64,000 bases of DNA from Flavisolibacter longurius (GTDB taxonomy: Bacteria > Bacteroidota > Bacteroidia > Chitinophagales > Chitinophagaceae), in assembly GCA_013327885.1 (NCBI GenBank), contig JABUMY010000008.1:209682-273681 (forward strand). Direction: 5' to 3'. This document shows, one piece after another, positions 8,147-17,687 of the stretch (positions are counted from its first letter, which is position 1; each line of letters starts with the position of its first letter). The notes under the pieces were generated by a model. It saw only the letters and a program-made list of their open reading frames with translations, was not told where the DNA came from and searched no databases. The position numbers and the translations under genes are program-made.

Positions 8147-10558
8147 TTAATTCACCGTCAGTGGTACTTGCTGCCCATCGCCCAGGCGCAGGAGGTAAAA
8201 GCCTGCAGGCAGTTTACCTAACGGCAATGTTTGAACTTGCTGGCTAATGGAACCCGACAGCAGGACCCGGCCGGCGGCATCCACCAGGTGATAAGGAATG
8301 TTTTTGAATACCTTGTAACCGGTATTCAAGGTTACGCTGTTCCCGTTATATGGAAGGGGATAAAGTTGTAACCGGCCGGTCGCCTTCACTACCAGGCGGC
8401 GGATGCCCAGGTCTTTCCGCTGTCCGGTTGTACTGACTTCCCAAAGACGATAATAGGTATCACCAGGCATCAATTCGCCATCCGTCCAGCAATAGCTTGC
8501 GCCACTGGCTGCGTTTTTGGAGGCCACGGTAGCCACCGGTTGAAAATTCCGGCCATCGCTGCTTTTTTCAACAACAAAATGCTGGCTTTGCTCTTCACTT
8601 CCGGTTACCCAGCACAATTGCCCCCTGCGATCATGGAGCAGGCTCGCTTCCAGCTTCACCAGGCGTACAGGCAACGAGCTACCCGCACTGCCAAGTCCAA
8701 GGGAGGTGACGTTGCCGCGCAGGCTTAGAACGGTGGCCAGGGTACCACCCGTAGTAGGAAGCTTGCGCACCTCCGATGTACCAGAACTGTTGCCATCCGA
8801 TACAACCACGTAAACGGCGTGGTTCGCTTCATCCACGATAAGATCATTGAAGTTTCGGCCCGTGACCACAGTGGTTAGCGTTTCTACCGTACCGGTAGAA
8901 AGGTTTTTCTTTTTAACCGAATACGTGTTGGGCACATCGCTGCTCGAAAACTCTGTCCAGTAAAGATGGGTTGCCGTAACCGACAGTCCTTTAATATACT
9001 CGGTGGTAGTGTATTCATCCTTTGTCTGGGTGCCATCGGTATCAGCCGATAAAATACGGTAAGCACTCAGGTCATTCGTATAATAAATGAAAAAGATCCG
9101 GTTGTTGGCGTATTCAATATCCCCGATATCACCAATATCGTCGGGGTCAAGCTGGCCAGCACCACCAATTAGGGCAACAGGGGAACTACCGTCCATACCT
9201 ACCCGAAAAACGCCTGGCGTCCAGTCGGTATAAAACAGCCGGTCAGGCCCTGCAGCAATGCCCGTGCCGTAATTCAGTCCATTGACCACGGTTTGCACGC
9301 CGCTGCCGTCTGCTTTGGCCACAGCAATCCGGTCGGCATAGGCGCCTGCAATCCAATAAACATGGCTGCCGGTAGGATGCACGGTAATATCATTGCTGGT
9401 ATAATCATCATGAATCTGGAATGCATTCACAGGATCCGTTAGTTGGCTGGTGGTGCTGTTAAGCGTTGTGCGAAAGATGGCCCTGTCTGCGGTAGACACA
9501 AACAGCGGAAGCGCACCGGTAAAAGCACTTACAGCTTCTGTTGAAACGGTACTGCTGGCAGCGCTGAAAGCAGAATTGCCGCCGGTAGTGCCAATGGCCG
9601 CATAGCTGGCATTTTCGGCCGACGTACCATCCCAAAGACGGTACGTAAAGCTGACTGTACCGGCTGCTGTGGGCACAAAACGGATCCGCACACCCGGTTG
9701 AAAACGATTATTGGTGCCATCACCGATCAGCAGCAGGGCATTCCCAGCCGATACCGGCCCGAAAGCCTGCCAGGCACCATCGCCGGCCCGGTACTGCCAG
9801 GTGCCGTTGGGAGCCGACTGCCCATAAATGGCCAGGCCGCGGGGCACACGGTTGCCGCCATTGTCGTTGGCATCAGATGCCAAGGCCTCAGTGAGTTCAA
9901 CTGAAGAGAGAAACTGGTTAATGGTAAAGCCTTCCGGATCGGTGTGGGAAGCCAGAACAGGGTTGATTTTTGGGCTCAGGCTCGTGTTCAGCACCGGCGC
10001 CTGGTTGGTGGCAATGGTAAGAAGGTAGTCTTCCGCTTCACCGGTAAAGCTGCCGCAGGCCGTGGGATAAACAGTACCTTCTGCCATGGCAATACGTACC
10101 CGCACCGTACCGCTGGTAAAAAGCGGGGGTATAATGGAAACACCTGTCCCCAAGTTGCTGTTGGCACCCACGGTACCAGCGTTGGAGGCGTTGTCCTCCA
10201 GGTGATCGTCGAAATCACCGTCATTGTTCCAGTCGACGAATACTTTTATGCGGTAATTTTTGCTGGCGCCTGCGTTGTTGGCAATTCCATACCAGATGCT
10301 GCCGCCCCAATAAGGCTTAATAATCCCGGAAGAACTTCCCAGCGTTTGGCTGTAGCCATTGTTGCCGGTTGAATAAGGCTTGCCATCCTGGATCTGCGCA
10401 CCATAATCAAACGTGAGATAAGAAAGGTAAAGGCCGGTTGATTGAACGGTTGGTATACAATACTGGGCCGAACTAACAAGAGAAAAGGCCAGCAACATGC
10501 AGCTTGTCATCAACAAGCGGGAAAGGGCACAGGAGAGTGCACCAGCAAAATTTCTCAT
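8147..10558 (-). CDS. Secreted GEVED-domain protein with beta-propeller and C-terminal sorting domain
   Basis: An 803-residue exported protein. Signal peptide to about residue 32 (LVSSAQYC). A GEVED domain at about 100-185 (KVFVDWNNDGDFDD and CGSFTGEAEDYLLTI), a beta-rich middle segment, then a YWTD/LDL-receptor-like propeller (about 350-620, with repeating HVYWIAGAYADRI, RLFYTDWTPGVFRV and HLYWTEFSSSDV). The last 80 residues (LQLYPLPYNG, YHLVDAAGRVL, LPAGFYLLRLGDG) match type IX secretion type-A sorting domains, so it is probably delivered to the cell surface or medium. The binding target is unknown. The first ATG gives a long but plausible leader; an ATG 16 codons later is also possible. 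A strong terminator follows. Confidence 0.85.
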   Translation of the reverse strand: MRNFAGALSCALSRLLMTSCMLLAFSLVSSAQYCIPTVQSTGLYLSYLTFDYGAQIQDGKPYSTGNNGYSQTLGSSSGIIKPYWGGSIWYGIANNAGASKNYRIKVFVDWNNDGDFDDHLEDNASNAGTVGANSNLGTGVSIIPPLFTSGTVRVRIAMAEGTVYPTACGSFTGEAEDYLLTIATNQAPVLNTSLSPKINPVLASHTDPEGFTINQFLSSVELTEALASDANDNGGNRVPRGLAIYGQSAPNGTWQYRAGDGAWQAFGPVSAGNALLLIGDGTNNRFQPGVRIRFVPTAAGTVSFTYRLWDGTSAENASYAAIGTTGGNSAFSAASSTVSTEAVSAFTGALPLFVSTADRAIFRTTLNSTTSQLTDPVNAFQIHDDYTSNDITVHPTGSHVYWIAGAYADRIAVAKADGSGVQTVVNGLNYGTGIAAGPDRLFYTDWTPGVFRVGMDGSSPVALIGGAGQLDPDDIGDIGDIEYANNRIFFIYYTNDLSAYRILSADTDGTQTKDEYTTTEYIKGLSVTATHLYWTEFSSSDVPNTYSVKKKNLSTGTVETLTTVVTGRNFNDLIVDEANHAVYVVVSDGNSSGTSEVRKLPTTGGTLATVLSLRGNVTSLGLGSAGSSLPVRLVKLEASLLHDRRGQLCWVTGSEEQSQHFVVEKSSDGRNFQPVATVASKNAASGASYCWTDGELMPGDTYYRLWEVSTTGQRKDLGIRRLVVKATGRLQLYPLPYNGNSVTLNTGYKVFKNIPYHLVDAAGRVLLSGSISQQVQTLPLGKLPAGFYLLRLGDGQQVPLTVN

Positions 10559-10813
10559 AGGGTTTGATTTAATAAAGCGAGCTCAAGATAGATTTCTTTT
10601 TTGAGGAATCCTATGGCAAGCACAATAAGCGGAGCCATTGGGACAAAACTGCTCAGGGAACGAAGTATCCAGCTTTGCATTCAGGTAAAAGTCAAAGGCT
10701 GCAAGCGACGCCGCTTCATCGTCCCAAATGATTTGCAATGCAGTATAGTGTTCTGGAATTGATGATTTATTTTTAGAATCGTCCGTAATGGGTCCAGACT
10801 TACTTTTAAATTA

Positions 10814-10840
10814 TGAAACCCACCTAAGAGGCGGGTTTCA
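10814..10840. terminator. Terminator-like hairpin
   Basis: TGAAACCC (10814-10821) pairs with GGGTTTCA (10833-10840) and the loop can extend the stem with CCT/AGG. No long U tract follows on either strand, though the minus-strand side runs into AT-rich sequence. It may be the terminator of a lost gene. Confidence 0.5.
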
Positions 10841-10842
10841 GA

Positions 10843-10868
10843 GCGGAGACTGAGGGATTTGTATCCTG
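10843..10868 (-). other. Possible degenerate tRNA 3' fragment (attachment-site candidate)
   Basis: The plus-strand sequence GCGGAGACTGAGGGATTTGT followed by ATCCTG looks like the reverse complement of the acceptor and T-arm of a class II tRNA (compare the common GGGATTCGAACCC T-arm signature), with mismatches in the T loop. It sits right after the terminator-like hairpin, where a tRNA terminator would be. It is too short and degraded to be a working tRNA. Confidence 0.25.
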
Positions 10869-11102
10869 TTCAGTACCCACTGAAATTCAAGTATTTAGAA
10901 ATAATAATTCCGCGAACTCACGTTTAACTCACGAATGTCTTATCAAAGAATGGTTTGAGAATTGTCATCACAAAAATAGCAAGAAAGTAGGATAAGTCCT
11001 CTTTGGGTGCATTTCAAATTTTCACTATTGCCCCTACACCCCAAGGGGAGTGTCCAATGCACAAGGCCAAAATCTGATATGCACTCGTCTTCATTACCTC
11101 TG

Positions 11103-11993
11103 TTACCAGTCTTTCGTAAACTTTAATAATAATGTATAATCAAACCTTTTATTCCAAATAGCACAATCCCTTGTTGCCCCCCATTCATTATCACTTATAA
11201 TATAAAATATATTATTATCTATTGTTAGTCCTTCTAAGTTGGTGCTATAATTTCCATCACAAGCACTAAAGTCTTTACAAAAATTTAAATTTACGTACCT
11301 AATGGCATCATTTTGTGGCTTTCCTTGAGCACTAATTTTCATTATGTCGATAGCATATTTTACCAAATTTTGAGGCAGTTCCCTTTTGAAATTTGTTTTC
11401 AAGGCATATAGAAGGTTGTCGTCGTAAACTAAGTCAGTATGCCGCGTCCACTCACCGGAATTGTAAATTTTTACAGTATCATAAATTTTTAGAACCAGAT
11501 TATCTAGAATATTGTATACATATATTTCACCCTTTTCCTCTTGTAAAACATAACAAATGGATTGAGAATTATTTATTGCAATACCTTCAAGTTTATTTCT
11601 ATTTCGTCCTAACTCTTTTTTATCAGCAATTCTTCTCAAGCTATCCTTCCCCTCCAAATCAAAAACATAAATGCCAACAGAACCTTCATCTAACAAAAAC
11701 AAATACCTGTTTTTATAAAGTGACATTCCCTCAAGACTTATTATTTTATCTTTGGGTAAATACTTTATACCTATTGTATCAAGGGTAGACTTATTAAGAA
11801 TATAAATTTTACCGCATTTTTCGGCTCCTAAAATCAAGCTGTCTCCTTTGATTACCATACTCGAAAACTGATAGGAATATTTTTCCCCTATGACTGCTTT
11901 AAGATGGTGGAGTTTCAATTCAGGATTGTACTGTCCCTTTGCTGATATTGCCAAAATGAAAAATAAATTTATCAGAATTATTGCTTTATACAT
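11103..11993 (-). CDS. Secreted beta-propeller-like protein, SdiA-regulated/phytase-like fold (tentative)
   Basis: A 296-residue protein from the ATG at 11993, which is followed by a good signal peptide (MYKAIILINLFFILAISAKGQ); an upstream start at 12101 would bury it. The body is made of repeating strands with the form DSLILGAEKCGKIYILNKSTL, RYLFLLDEGSVGIYVFDLEGK and LEGIAINNSQSICYVLQEEKG, a propeller-type pattern, and ends with TNLEGLTIDNNIFYIISDNE. The LEGI/LEGL motifs with acidic residues resemble SdiA-regulated or esterase-like phytase proteins. Exported to the periplasm or surface; the substrate is unknown. AT-rich codon use unlike the genes to the left marks the start of the accessory island. 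Confidence 0.6.
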   Translation of the reverse strand: MYKAIILINLFFILAISAKGQYNPELKLHHLKAVIGEKYSYQFSSMVIKGDSLILGAEKCGKIYILNKSTLDTIGIKYLPKDKIISLEGMSLYKNRYLFLLDEGSVGIYVFDLEGKDSLRRIADKKELGRNRNKLEGIAINNSQSICYVLQEEKGEIYVYNILDNLVLKIYDTVKIYNSGEWTRHTDLVYDDNLLYALKTNFKRELPQNLVKYAIDIMKISAQGKPQNDAIRYVNLNFCKDFSACDGNYSTNLEGLTIDNNIFYIISDNEWGATRDCAIWNKRFDYTLLLKFTKDW

Positions 11994-12276
11994 TTTAGTG
12001 TCTATTTTGAAATGCTTGTGCAATCTTCCCGTTCTTGCTGCAGTTATAAAGATAAAACTAGGTAGAAAGGTGATTTTCTTTTCCAGTACAGTGGTGTCCA
12101 TACTGACATGCGGACCATAACGGTCACTAGCATCAACTTGAATACTTTCCCTGAGTTTGAGTTACACGTACTCCTCGCAATTCGTTTGTAGAAGTGAACC
12201 AACTCAGAGGCTTCACAAGGCACACCACAGGCTAGCGAAGAACTATCGAAGCTTTTTATGTAGAAATATCACCTGT

Positions 12277-14430
12277 TTATCTAATAAAAACACTTAAGGA
12301 TCTTGGGCTTTCGCCTTCTTTAATTTTCATTAAATGGAATTTAAGTCCAAATGATAAAGCTTTAGAGGCTATCAAATCAGCAACTTCATATTCATTTTGA
12401 TTCTCGTATTTTATTGTATTTCGCTTTATATTATAGTTTTTATACAACTTAGGATCTAGTGTTCTCATAATCGCTACTATGTTCTTTTCGTCTTTCAAAA
12501 GTTGAAGAAGAGAATCTGCAATTGGTCTTTTGTTTTTAATATCTTCCTCATTATAGAAAATAGTTACCCTATACAAATCCTTTCCATATTTACTCCTGAC
12601 TGCAGCATTAAGTTTACGTTCTGTTGGAGAAAAGTTTTGGAAATTCGAAACTGAATTAACAACTTCATCTTTGGATAGAGCTTCATACTTATCTCTATAT
12701 ATATTTTTGGCAATCTCAATGGCCTGAGGATCGTTTTCCGCATCTAGAGCCTGATCTACAGATTTATCAAAATAATTGCTAGCTGCAGTGGTGTCCTCTT
12801 CTTCAAGAGCCTGATAAGCAGAATCTTTATATAATACTGGATTAAGGGGAGCATCTGCTGGCTGACTATTATCTTCCTTGTTTAAGCTGCTCTTATTTTG
12901 AGTTATTATCCAGACTGATATGAGTACAACCAAAAACCCAGCTAGAAAAATGTAATTACGTCGCCAATAATTTGTGTTAGCAACAGACGAACCATGTTTA
13001 ACGGCAAAGTTTTCGTTTGTTTGTGGCAAGTTATTTAGAATATCATTATTTCTATTCCGATCTTTTTCAATTTTATTGTGAATATGGTATATTAATTTAT
13101 CACTCACTTTTTTAATTAAGCTTATTAGAATAGCTTCTTGACCTTTTATCGATTTTGCTGTAAAAAGGTTTGTAATTTGAACTGAAATGTCCTTGATTAT
13201 ACTTTCTTGTAACAATTGTAAACAATCGGTATCAACTTGTTTTATTTCGTTGAATATCCTGTCAGAAACATATGTTACATATTCATTAAGTGGTGTACTT
13301 TTGCTAATATTTTCAACTGAGTTCGGGCTTTTTAGTGTTTGCCTAAATTTTTCATCTTTGTAAATAACTAATTGTTCTTCATTAAGAACTTGTTTGATTT
13401 CTTCATATCTAAGTGACTCTGATATAATAGCTGAGATACTTTTGAAGAGTTCCTGTATATAAAAAGAGTCTGCAATCTTCAGTAGTTTATCCCTATTTTC
13501 AATTAATAAGTGCGGATAATCCAAACGTGTTGCTATCAAAGCCGCTATAGATTGATATGCATACCCTATACCAGTTGTATCAACCGTACCACTTTTTTCT
13601 GTTACAGGAAGCTTTTCACCATAGCTATAATATGTAATATATGGAACCTTTATTAAACGTAAAAAGTCTCCTCTATCCACAGAAGTTGGAAGCCAATGAT
13701 TAAATATCTTTTCTAAACCTTGCTCAAATTTATCAAGCCATTCTTCAGTAAGTTTTTTTTCACTATTATCTAATCTAGTTGGTACAGGTAACGTTAGCAA
13801 ATTCAGCCGTTGAAAACCAAGTTCTTTTCTTGAAGCATATGCCCTTTCTGCCACTGATTTAATTCCCAAGAACCCCTGTTCTGTTGCTGTAAATAGTATA
13901 ACAAGTATATCAGGTAACTGAATAGTACAAATGCCTCCAATATCGGTAATACCAGTTCTACTATCTACTAGTATAAAGTCATAATGCTCTTTCCATTGTT
14001 GCCTTAAATCTTCAATTATTTCTTCCCCATTTTTTTCTCTGTAGAAATTTTTGACATCAAAGGTTCTTACTTTTCTATAATACTTTTCATCCCGCTTGCC
14101 AGCAGTAAGCATATCAAGTTTGTGATGGTGTCCTTGGATCGGTATGTTCACTATACAAGTTTTCCAATCTTTCAAACTTGTGGTTTGTTCTTTTTCATTA
14201 CTAACCTCTTGTATCTCATCATGAATAATATCAATGATCCCATATTGATGCTCAACATCTTCGACTTTTATATAGTCTTTGAAAAAATTTTCCAAACCAG
14301 GTGCTTCAAGATCCCAATCAATTATAAGAACCCTATGACCCCATTTAGCAAGGAGCATAGCCACGTTGGCCAAACACATAGTTCTACCGACGCCACCTTT
14401 ATACGAATAAAATGTTATGATTCGGCTCAT
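12277..14430 (-). CDS. KGGVGR-variant MinD/ParA-like ATPase with membrane anchor (conflict-system component)
   Basis: A 717-residue protein. The N-terminal 330 residues are a SIMIBI P-loop ATPase: deviant Walker A SYKGGVGRT (9-17) with Arg where MinD/ParA has Lys, Walker A' LIIDWDLEAPGLENFF (about 36-51) and a switch DFILVDSRTGITDIGG (about 151-166). A helical linker follows, then one membrane helix (about 485-505, NYIFLAGFLVVLISVWII), then about 200 residues ending in a mixed alpha/beta domain. NCBI-style KGGVGR ATPases commonly sit beside TIR-like proteins in predicted conflict systems. Here the TIR gene is only 3 bases upstream, so the two surely act together. A role as sensor or scaffold is inference. 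Confidence 0.85.
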   Translation of the reverse strand: MSRIITFYSYKGGVGRTMCLANVAMLLAKWGHRVLIIDWDLEAPGLENFFKDYIKVEDVEHQYGIIDIIHDEIQEVSNEKEQTTSLKDWKTCIVNIPIQGHHHKLDMLTAGKRDEKYYRKVRTFDVKNFYREKNGEEIIEDLRQQWKEHYDFILVDSRTGITDIGGICTIQLPDILVILFTATEQGFLGIKSVAERAYASRKELGFQRLNLLTLPVPTRLDNSEKKLTEEWLDKFEQGLEKIFNHWLPTSVDRGDFLRLIKVPYITYYSYGEKLPVTEKSGTVDTTGIGYAYQSIAALIATRLDYPHLLIENRDKLLKIADSFYIQELFKSISAIISESLRYEEIKQVLNEEQLVIYKDEKFRQTLKSPNSVENISKSTPLNEYVTYVSDRIFNEIKQVDTDCLQLLQESIIKDISVQITNLFTAKSIKGQEAILISLIKKVSDKLIYHIHNKIEKDRNRNNDILNNLPQTNENFAVKHGSSVANTNYWRRNYIFLAGFLVVLISVWIITQNKSSLNKEDNSQPADAPLNPVLYKDSAYQALEEEDTTAASNYFDKSVDQALDAENDPQAIEIAKNIYRDKYEALSKDEVVNSVSNFQNFSPTERKLNAAVRSKYGKDLYRVTIFYNEEDIKNKRPIADSLLQLLKDEKNIVAIMRTLDPKLYKNYNIKRNTIKYENQNEYEVADLIASKALSFGLKFHLMKIKEGESPRSLSVFIR

Positions 14431-14433
14431 AAT

Positions 14434-15102
14434 CTACATTTGTGGCTCTTTTTTCAATTGCCTGCAATCGATAGTTTGTAAAAACTGATTATACGGATCA
14501 TCCCACCATGCAGGATTCCGCCATTCTGGTTGCCATTTAGGAGCTTCTTGAATTGACGGAATCACACTTTCTTCTAACCAACGACGAACCTTCATTCTTA
14601 ATTGACCATATGCTTCGCTGTCGATGAAACTATTGTGAAGGTGAAAGTACTTATCCTCCTCTAAGCGCAAAGGTGTAAGATTTTCAACAAGTGCTGCCAC
14701 TCTAGGACACTTATTAGTAAGGGAGCTAACATACTTGTTAGTCTTCTGGTCAAATATCGTAAATATAACAGGGAACAATAAACCTTTAAAACTATCACTT
14801 GGATTAAGAACCTGCTTTTGCCGGTGTAATATAGCTGAAAACTCTGTGGGGCACCAAATTGACTTGCAAAAGTATGGAGCACTCAAAACTGCAATCATGC
14901 ATTTTGAAGATGTAACAGCATCTTTAAGTACTTGATCTGCTGTTGCACCGTGCGGAATATCTATAATATCTTTAAATGTTGGGTTTTCATTGTATTCTGA
15001 TATGAAGTATTTCAAAATAAGAGGGTAAAATACTTTATCTACCCATTCTTTATATTCCCCACTCCACTTATAGCTTATAAAAACATCGTATTTGTAACTC
15101 AT
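14434..15102 (-). CDS. TIR domain protein paired with the KGGVGR ATPase
   Basis: A 222-residue protein starting directly with a TIR domain: strand A box YDVFISYKWSGEYKEWV (about 5-21), a central helix region, AVLSAPYFCKSIWCPTEF (about 71-88) with Glu87 at the position of the NADase catalytic glutamate, and a later strand FPVIF. The C-terminal 60 residues are Trp-rich (WQPEWRNPAWWDDPYNQF). TIR domains in bacterial immunity cleave NAD+ or make cyclic ADP-ribose signals; this one resembles the TIR-like FxsC class in its pairing with a KGGVGR ATPase. First gene of the two-gene operon; its promoter must lie in the AT-rich leader to its right. Confidence 0.85.
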   Translation of the reverse strand: MSYKYDVFISYKWSGEYKEWVDKVFYPLILKYFISEYNENPTFKDIIDIPHGATADQVLKDAVTSSKCMIAVLSAPYFCKSIWCPTEFSAILHRQKQVLNPSDSFKGLLFPVIFTIFDQKTNKYVSSLTNKCPRVAALVENLTPLRLEEDKYFHLHNSFIDSEAYGQLRMKVRRWLEESVIPSIQEAPKWQPEWRNPAWWDDPYNQFLQTIDCRQLKKEPQM

Positions 15103-15849
15103 AAATCATCATTTTGATATTCAAAAAAAATAACAAGATGAACCACTTTGCGACAGTTACGTTATTTGAAAAAATCCGTATTAAATCTATTTGAATATGA
15201 TCTGCCATTCTGAAAAAGTAACGAGTCTGAAGTTGTGTTTATCGCTAGTAGAAGACAGTAATTTATATTTTCAAGTATAAAATAATAAAATATTCAAATT
15301 TGATAAAGCTTTCCCATACCCGAGGTGCCTTTCCCCTTTATGTCTAACGCTCTTTAGGTAAATGTGAGGAGCAAAAACACTTAGCTCACATAAGTATTAC
15401 CGCCCCAAAAACCAACATACATGAAGACGAATGCTTTTCCTTTACAACAGGCGATTACGGACACCCGACTGGACGATGTATCTTAAAAATAAGCATCTCA
15501 GAAGTGACAGTTTATAAATGGAAGAATAGAATGATAGCAAAGCATGCGAAGCAATTATATGAGTCTTGCGTAGAGGAGCTTCAGGACCAATGATTTGAGC
15601 GTGAATAATATACGCCAAGGTTGTTCATTGAATAAGAGTAACCACCGATACATTTTAAGATTACAGTTGAACGAAATAAAGCATTGGTTTAGCAGAAACA
15701 TCTGCCCCTGAAGCCAATGTATCTTATAGGAGTAGAAAAACTCTTTGCAAGATTAAAATACATGACATCAGAGACAGATTTTTATCCTATTGCAATTTCT
15801 TCTTCTCCAGCTCCTTCATATTATTCTATAAGGAGAATGCCATTTCTTT
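15103..15849. other. Gene-free AT-rich region with a possible transposase fragment
   Basis: 747 bases without an intact gene. A plus-strand stretch around 15482-15594 reads LKISISEVTVYKWKNRM and continues 20-odd residues to a stop, which looks like the helix-turn-helix of an IS3/IS66-type transposase (the motif SEVTVYKWKNR), but no other transposase part is recognised. The rest shows nothing beyond AT-rich sequence that should carry the TIR operon promoter. Confidence 0.3.
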
Positions 15850-17067
15850 CTATAGAGTAGGTTTTTGGACTATAGATTCCCTGCCACTCGATATGCCCCA
15901 GTTAAGACCTAAAGCTGATATTATGTTATTTCCTTTGGGAAAGTTTTTACCAAACGAACCGGAAATAAATAAATTATCCGATACTTGAAATTGAAGAAGG
16001 CCAACTGATCTGTACGAAGAGAAAGCATCAACGGAAGAACTCCGTTCAATATACTCATATCCAAAAGATACTCTATGAAACTGAAATTCCACTCTGCCAC
16101 CGAAATCCCAAAGGTTTGCATTGATGTAATTTTTCTGCAGATCAAGAGAGTCTTTTGAGTTGATATATCTACCAATTAAATAAAACTTTAAATAATTATC
16201 ATTACTTCCTTTCGGTGATAATGGAGCATTCAAATTAGCAGTTAACCAAAAACCGGTTCTGTTAATTCTATTACTTGAAATAGAATTATTGTCAAACGTC
16301 ATATTGGAAGCAAACGCAAAATCCAAAGAAAATAGTGGTAAGGCCTTCAAACTTTCCCGAACGCTATCAACCAAGGCTTGGGTATTCTGTTGAAATTCAT
16401 CTAACTCAGTTCTTGGAAGTGGGCCCGTGCTTGGCTGGGCGTCACTCAAACCTCTAAGCCAGGCATTATTTTTATTATAGATGTTTTTTAAGTCACTTTT
16501 TCTATAAAATTTAAGTAAGGTTGTTCTAACACCAAAACTAACATTATGATTCCCAAGAGTGCCTACATTTATACTTGTGTCTTTGTTTATTACGGCCAAG
16601 CTAAGAGAATAATATTTTGCTCGACTCCACTCTAAGTTTTTGATATTTGCCGTATCTGTAGCATCAAACCCGAAATATTTAGCAGATGTCAATTCTGGAT
16701 GCTTAGAAAACCAAAAGGGGGTTACTTCAAGGGCATAGTTTTGGGGGATACCGCTTCGTAAGTTGCTTACCACGCTCGTTGTTAATGCTCTTGTTGAAGC
16801 TGGCCTCGTTATTATAGAAGGACTAATATCCAAAAGGCTAAATGCTGGCGCATGAGAAAGTTCTAAGTTCTCCAGCTTTAGTGTGGTATCTACTTTTCGC
16901 GAAGCCCTGTCTATTTTTCTTGATGTAGCAGCCAAATTCTTTGATACTGTATCAATTTTTCTTGAAAGAGTATCTATTTTCCTTGCTAGAGGATCCCCAC
17001 TTTGGGCATTAAGTTTAATTGAGATGCTTATGAATATGAATACTGCGAATAACTTTATAGGTTTCAT
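15850..17067 (-). CDS. Putative outer-membrane beta-barrel protein with heptad-like N-terminal repeats
   Basis: A 405-residue exported protein (signal peptide to about residue 22, KLNAQSGD). Residues 27-65 hold a repeated unit RKIDTLS / RKIDTVS / RKIDRAS / RKVDTTL, likely a short coiled coil. The remainder has alternating hydrophobic/aromatic strands such as RTGFWLTANLNAPL, YLKFYLIGRYIN, RVEFQFHRVSFGYEYIERS and LLQFQVSDNLFISGSFGKNF, typical of an outer-membrane barrel. No family recognised. It is the last gene of a four- or five-gene minus-strand set (19-20 kb to here) that also encodes inner-membrane proteins, so an envelope-spanning assembly is a fair inference. Confidence 0.6.
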   Translation of the reverse strand: MKPIKLFAVFIFISISIKLNAQSGDPLARKIDTLSRKIDTVSKNLAATSRKIDRASRKVDTTLKLENLELSHAPAFSLLDISPSIITRPASTRALTTSVVSNLRSGIPQNYALEVTPFWFSKHPELTSAKYFGFDATDTANIKNLEWSRAKYYSLSLAVINKDTSINVGTLGNHNVSFGVRTTLLKFYRKSDLKNIYNKNNAWLRGLSDAQPSTGPLPRTELDEFQQNTQALVDSVRESLKALPLFSLDFAFASNMTFDNNSISSNRINRTGFWLTANLNAPLSPKGSNDNYLKFYLIGRYINSKDSLDLQKNYINANLWDFGGRVEFQFHRVSFGYEYIERSSSVDAFSSYRSVGLLQFQVSDNLFISGSFGKNFPKGNNIISALGLNWGISSGRESIVQKPTL

Positions 17068-17105
17068 AATATATATTTAAAGGCTTTGTAGCTGTTATCA
17101 ACGAT

Positions 17106-17543
17106 TTACACAAAATTTACATATTTATCTATTACGATAATCTGTCCATCAGAACTAAAACCATAATCGTCATTATCGTAATCAAAAATTTGCTCACCTA
17201 ATGGGCCTCCCCTTAGAATATAGTTTACAAAAAAGATATTTCTTAGGAACTGTGAGTCGTTTTTTAATTGCTCAAAGTCAACACCACTAACTAATCTAAA
17301 ATCCCCAATAATTTGAACGATTACATGTGTGTTTGATAGCTCAGCACCTGTTGCCAGATTAGATTCGGGAAAAACTGCTGCGCCACCTTGTATTTCCGAT
17401 CCAGCTAATACGATAAATTGGCCACTAGAGGCTGGAGGGACTGGCTTATACACTTTGGCTGTCCATCCAGCCGGTGTACCAATTTGAATTTCTAACGTTA
17501 TCAAACTACCATCTGGATTAACTGGGTAAGTACGAGCTGCCAT
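17106..17543 (-). CDS. Hypothetical 145-aa soluble protein
   Basis: Starts MAARTYPVNPDGSLIT and has a beta-rich, Gly/Pro-rich character (IQIGTPAGWTAKVYKPVPP, QFIVLAGSEIQGG, THVIVQIIGDFRL), ending in DYDNDDYGFSSDGQIIVIDKYVNFV. No signal peptide or membrane helix, so probably cytoplasmic. I do not recognise the family. It lies between the barrel gene (38-base gap) and the coiled-coil membrane protein (144-base gap) on the same strand and is likely part of the same operon. Confidence 0.6.
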   Translation of the reverse strand: MAARTYPVNPDGSLITLEIQIGTPAGWTAKVYKPVPPASSGQFIVLAGSEIQGGAAVFPESNLATGAELSNTHVIVQIIGDFRLVSGVDFEQLKNDSQFLRNIFFVNYILRGGPLGEQIFDYDNDDYGFSSDGQIIVIDKYVNFV

Positions 17544-17687
17544 ATTTCTGAATTTATTTTGCCTACTCTTAATTTTTCCGTTTTCGGCTTCCCGGCTGCT
17601 TACTCTTTTAGGATTTTCAGCATTTCTCCTTTGTAATTCACAGGTGGTGTTTTCATAAACAGATCTCGTTTAACATATGATGATGAT

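Larger units (their letters stand above)
10559..11102. other. Intergenic region at the edge of the accessory island
   Basis: A 544-base non-coding gap separating core-type genes from the AT-rich island. It holds the hairpin and tRNA-like fragment listed separately. Base composition drops in GC after about 10.9 kb, so this may be the original insertion boundary. Confidence 0.5.
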
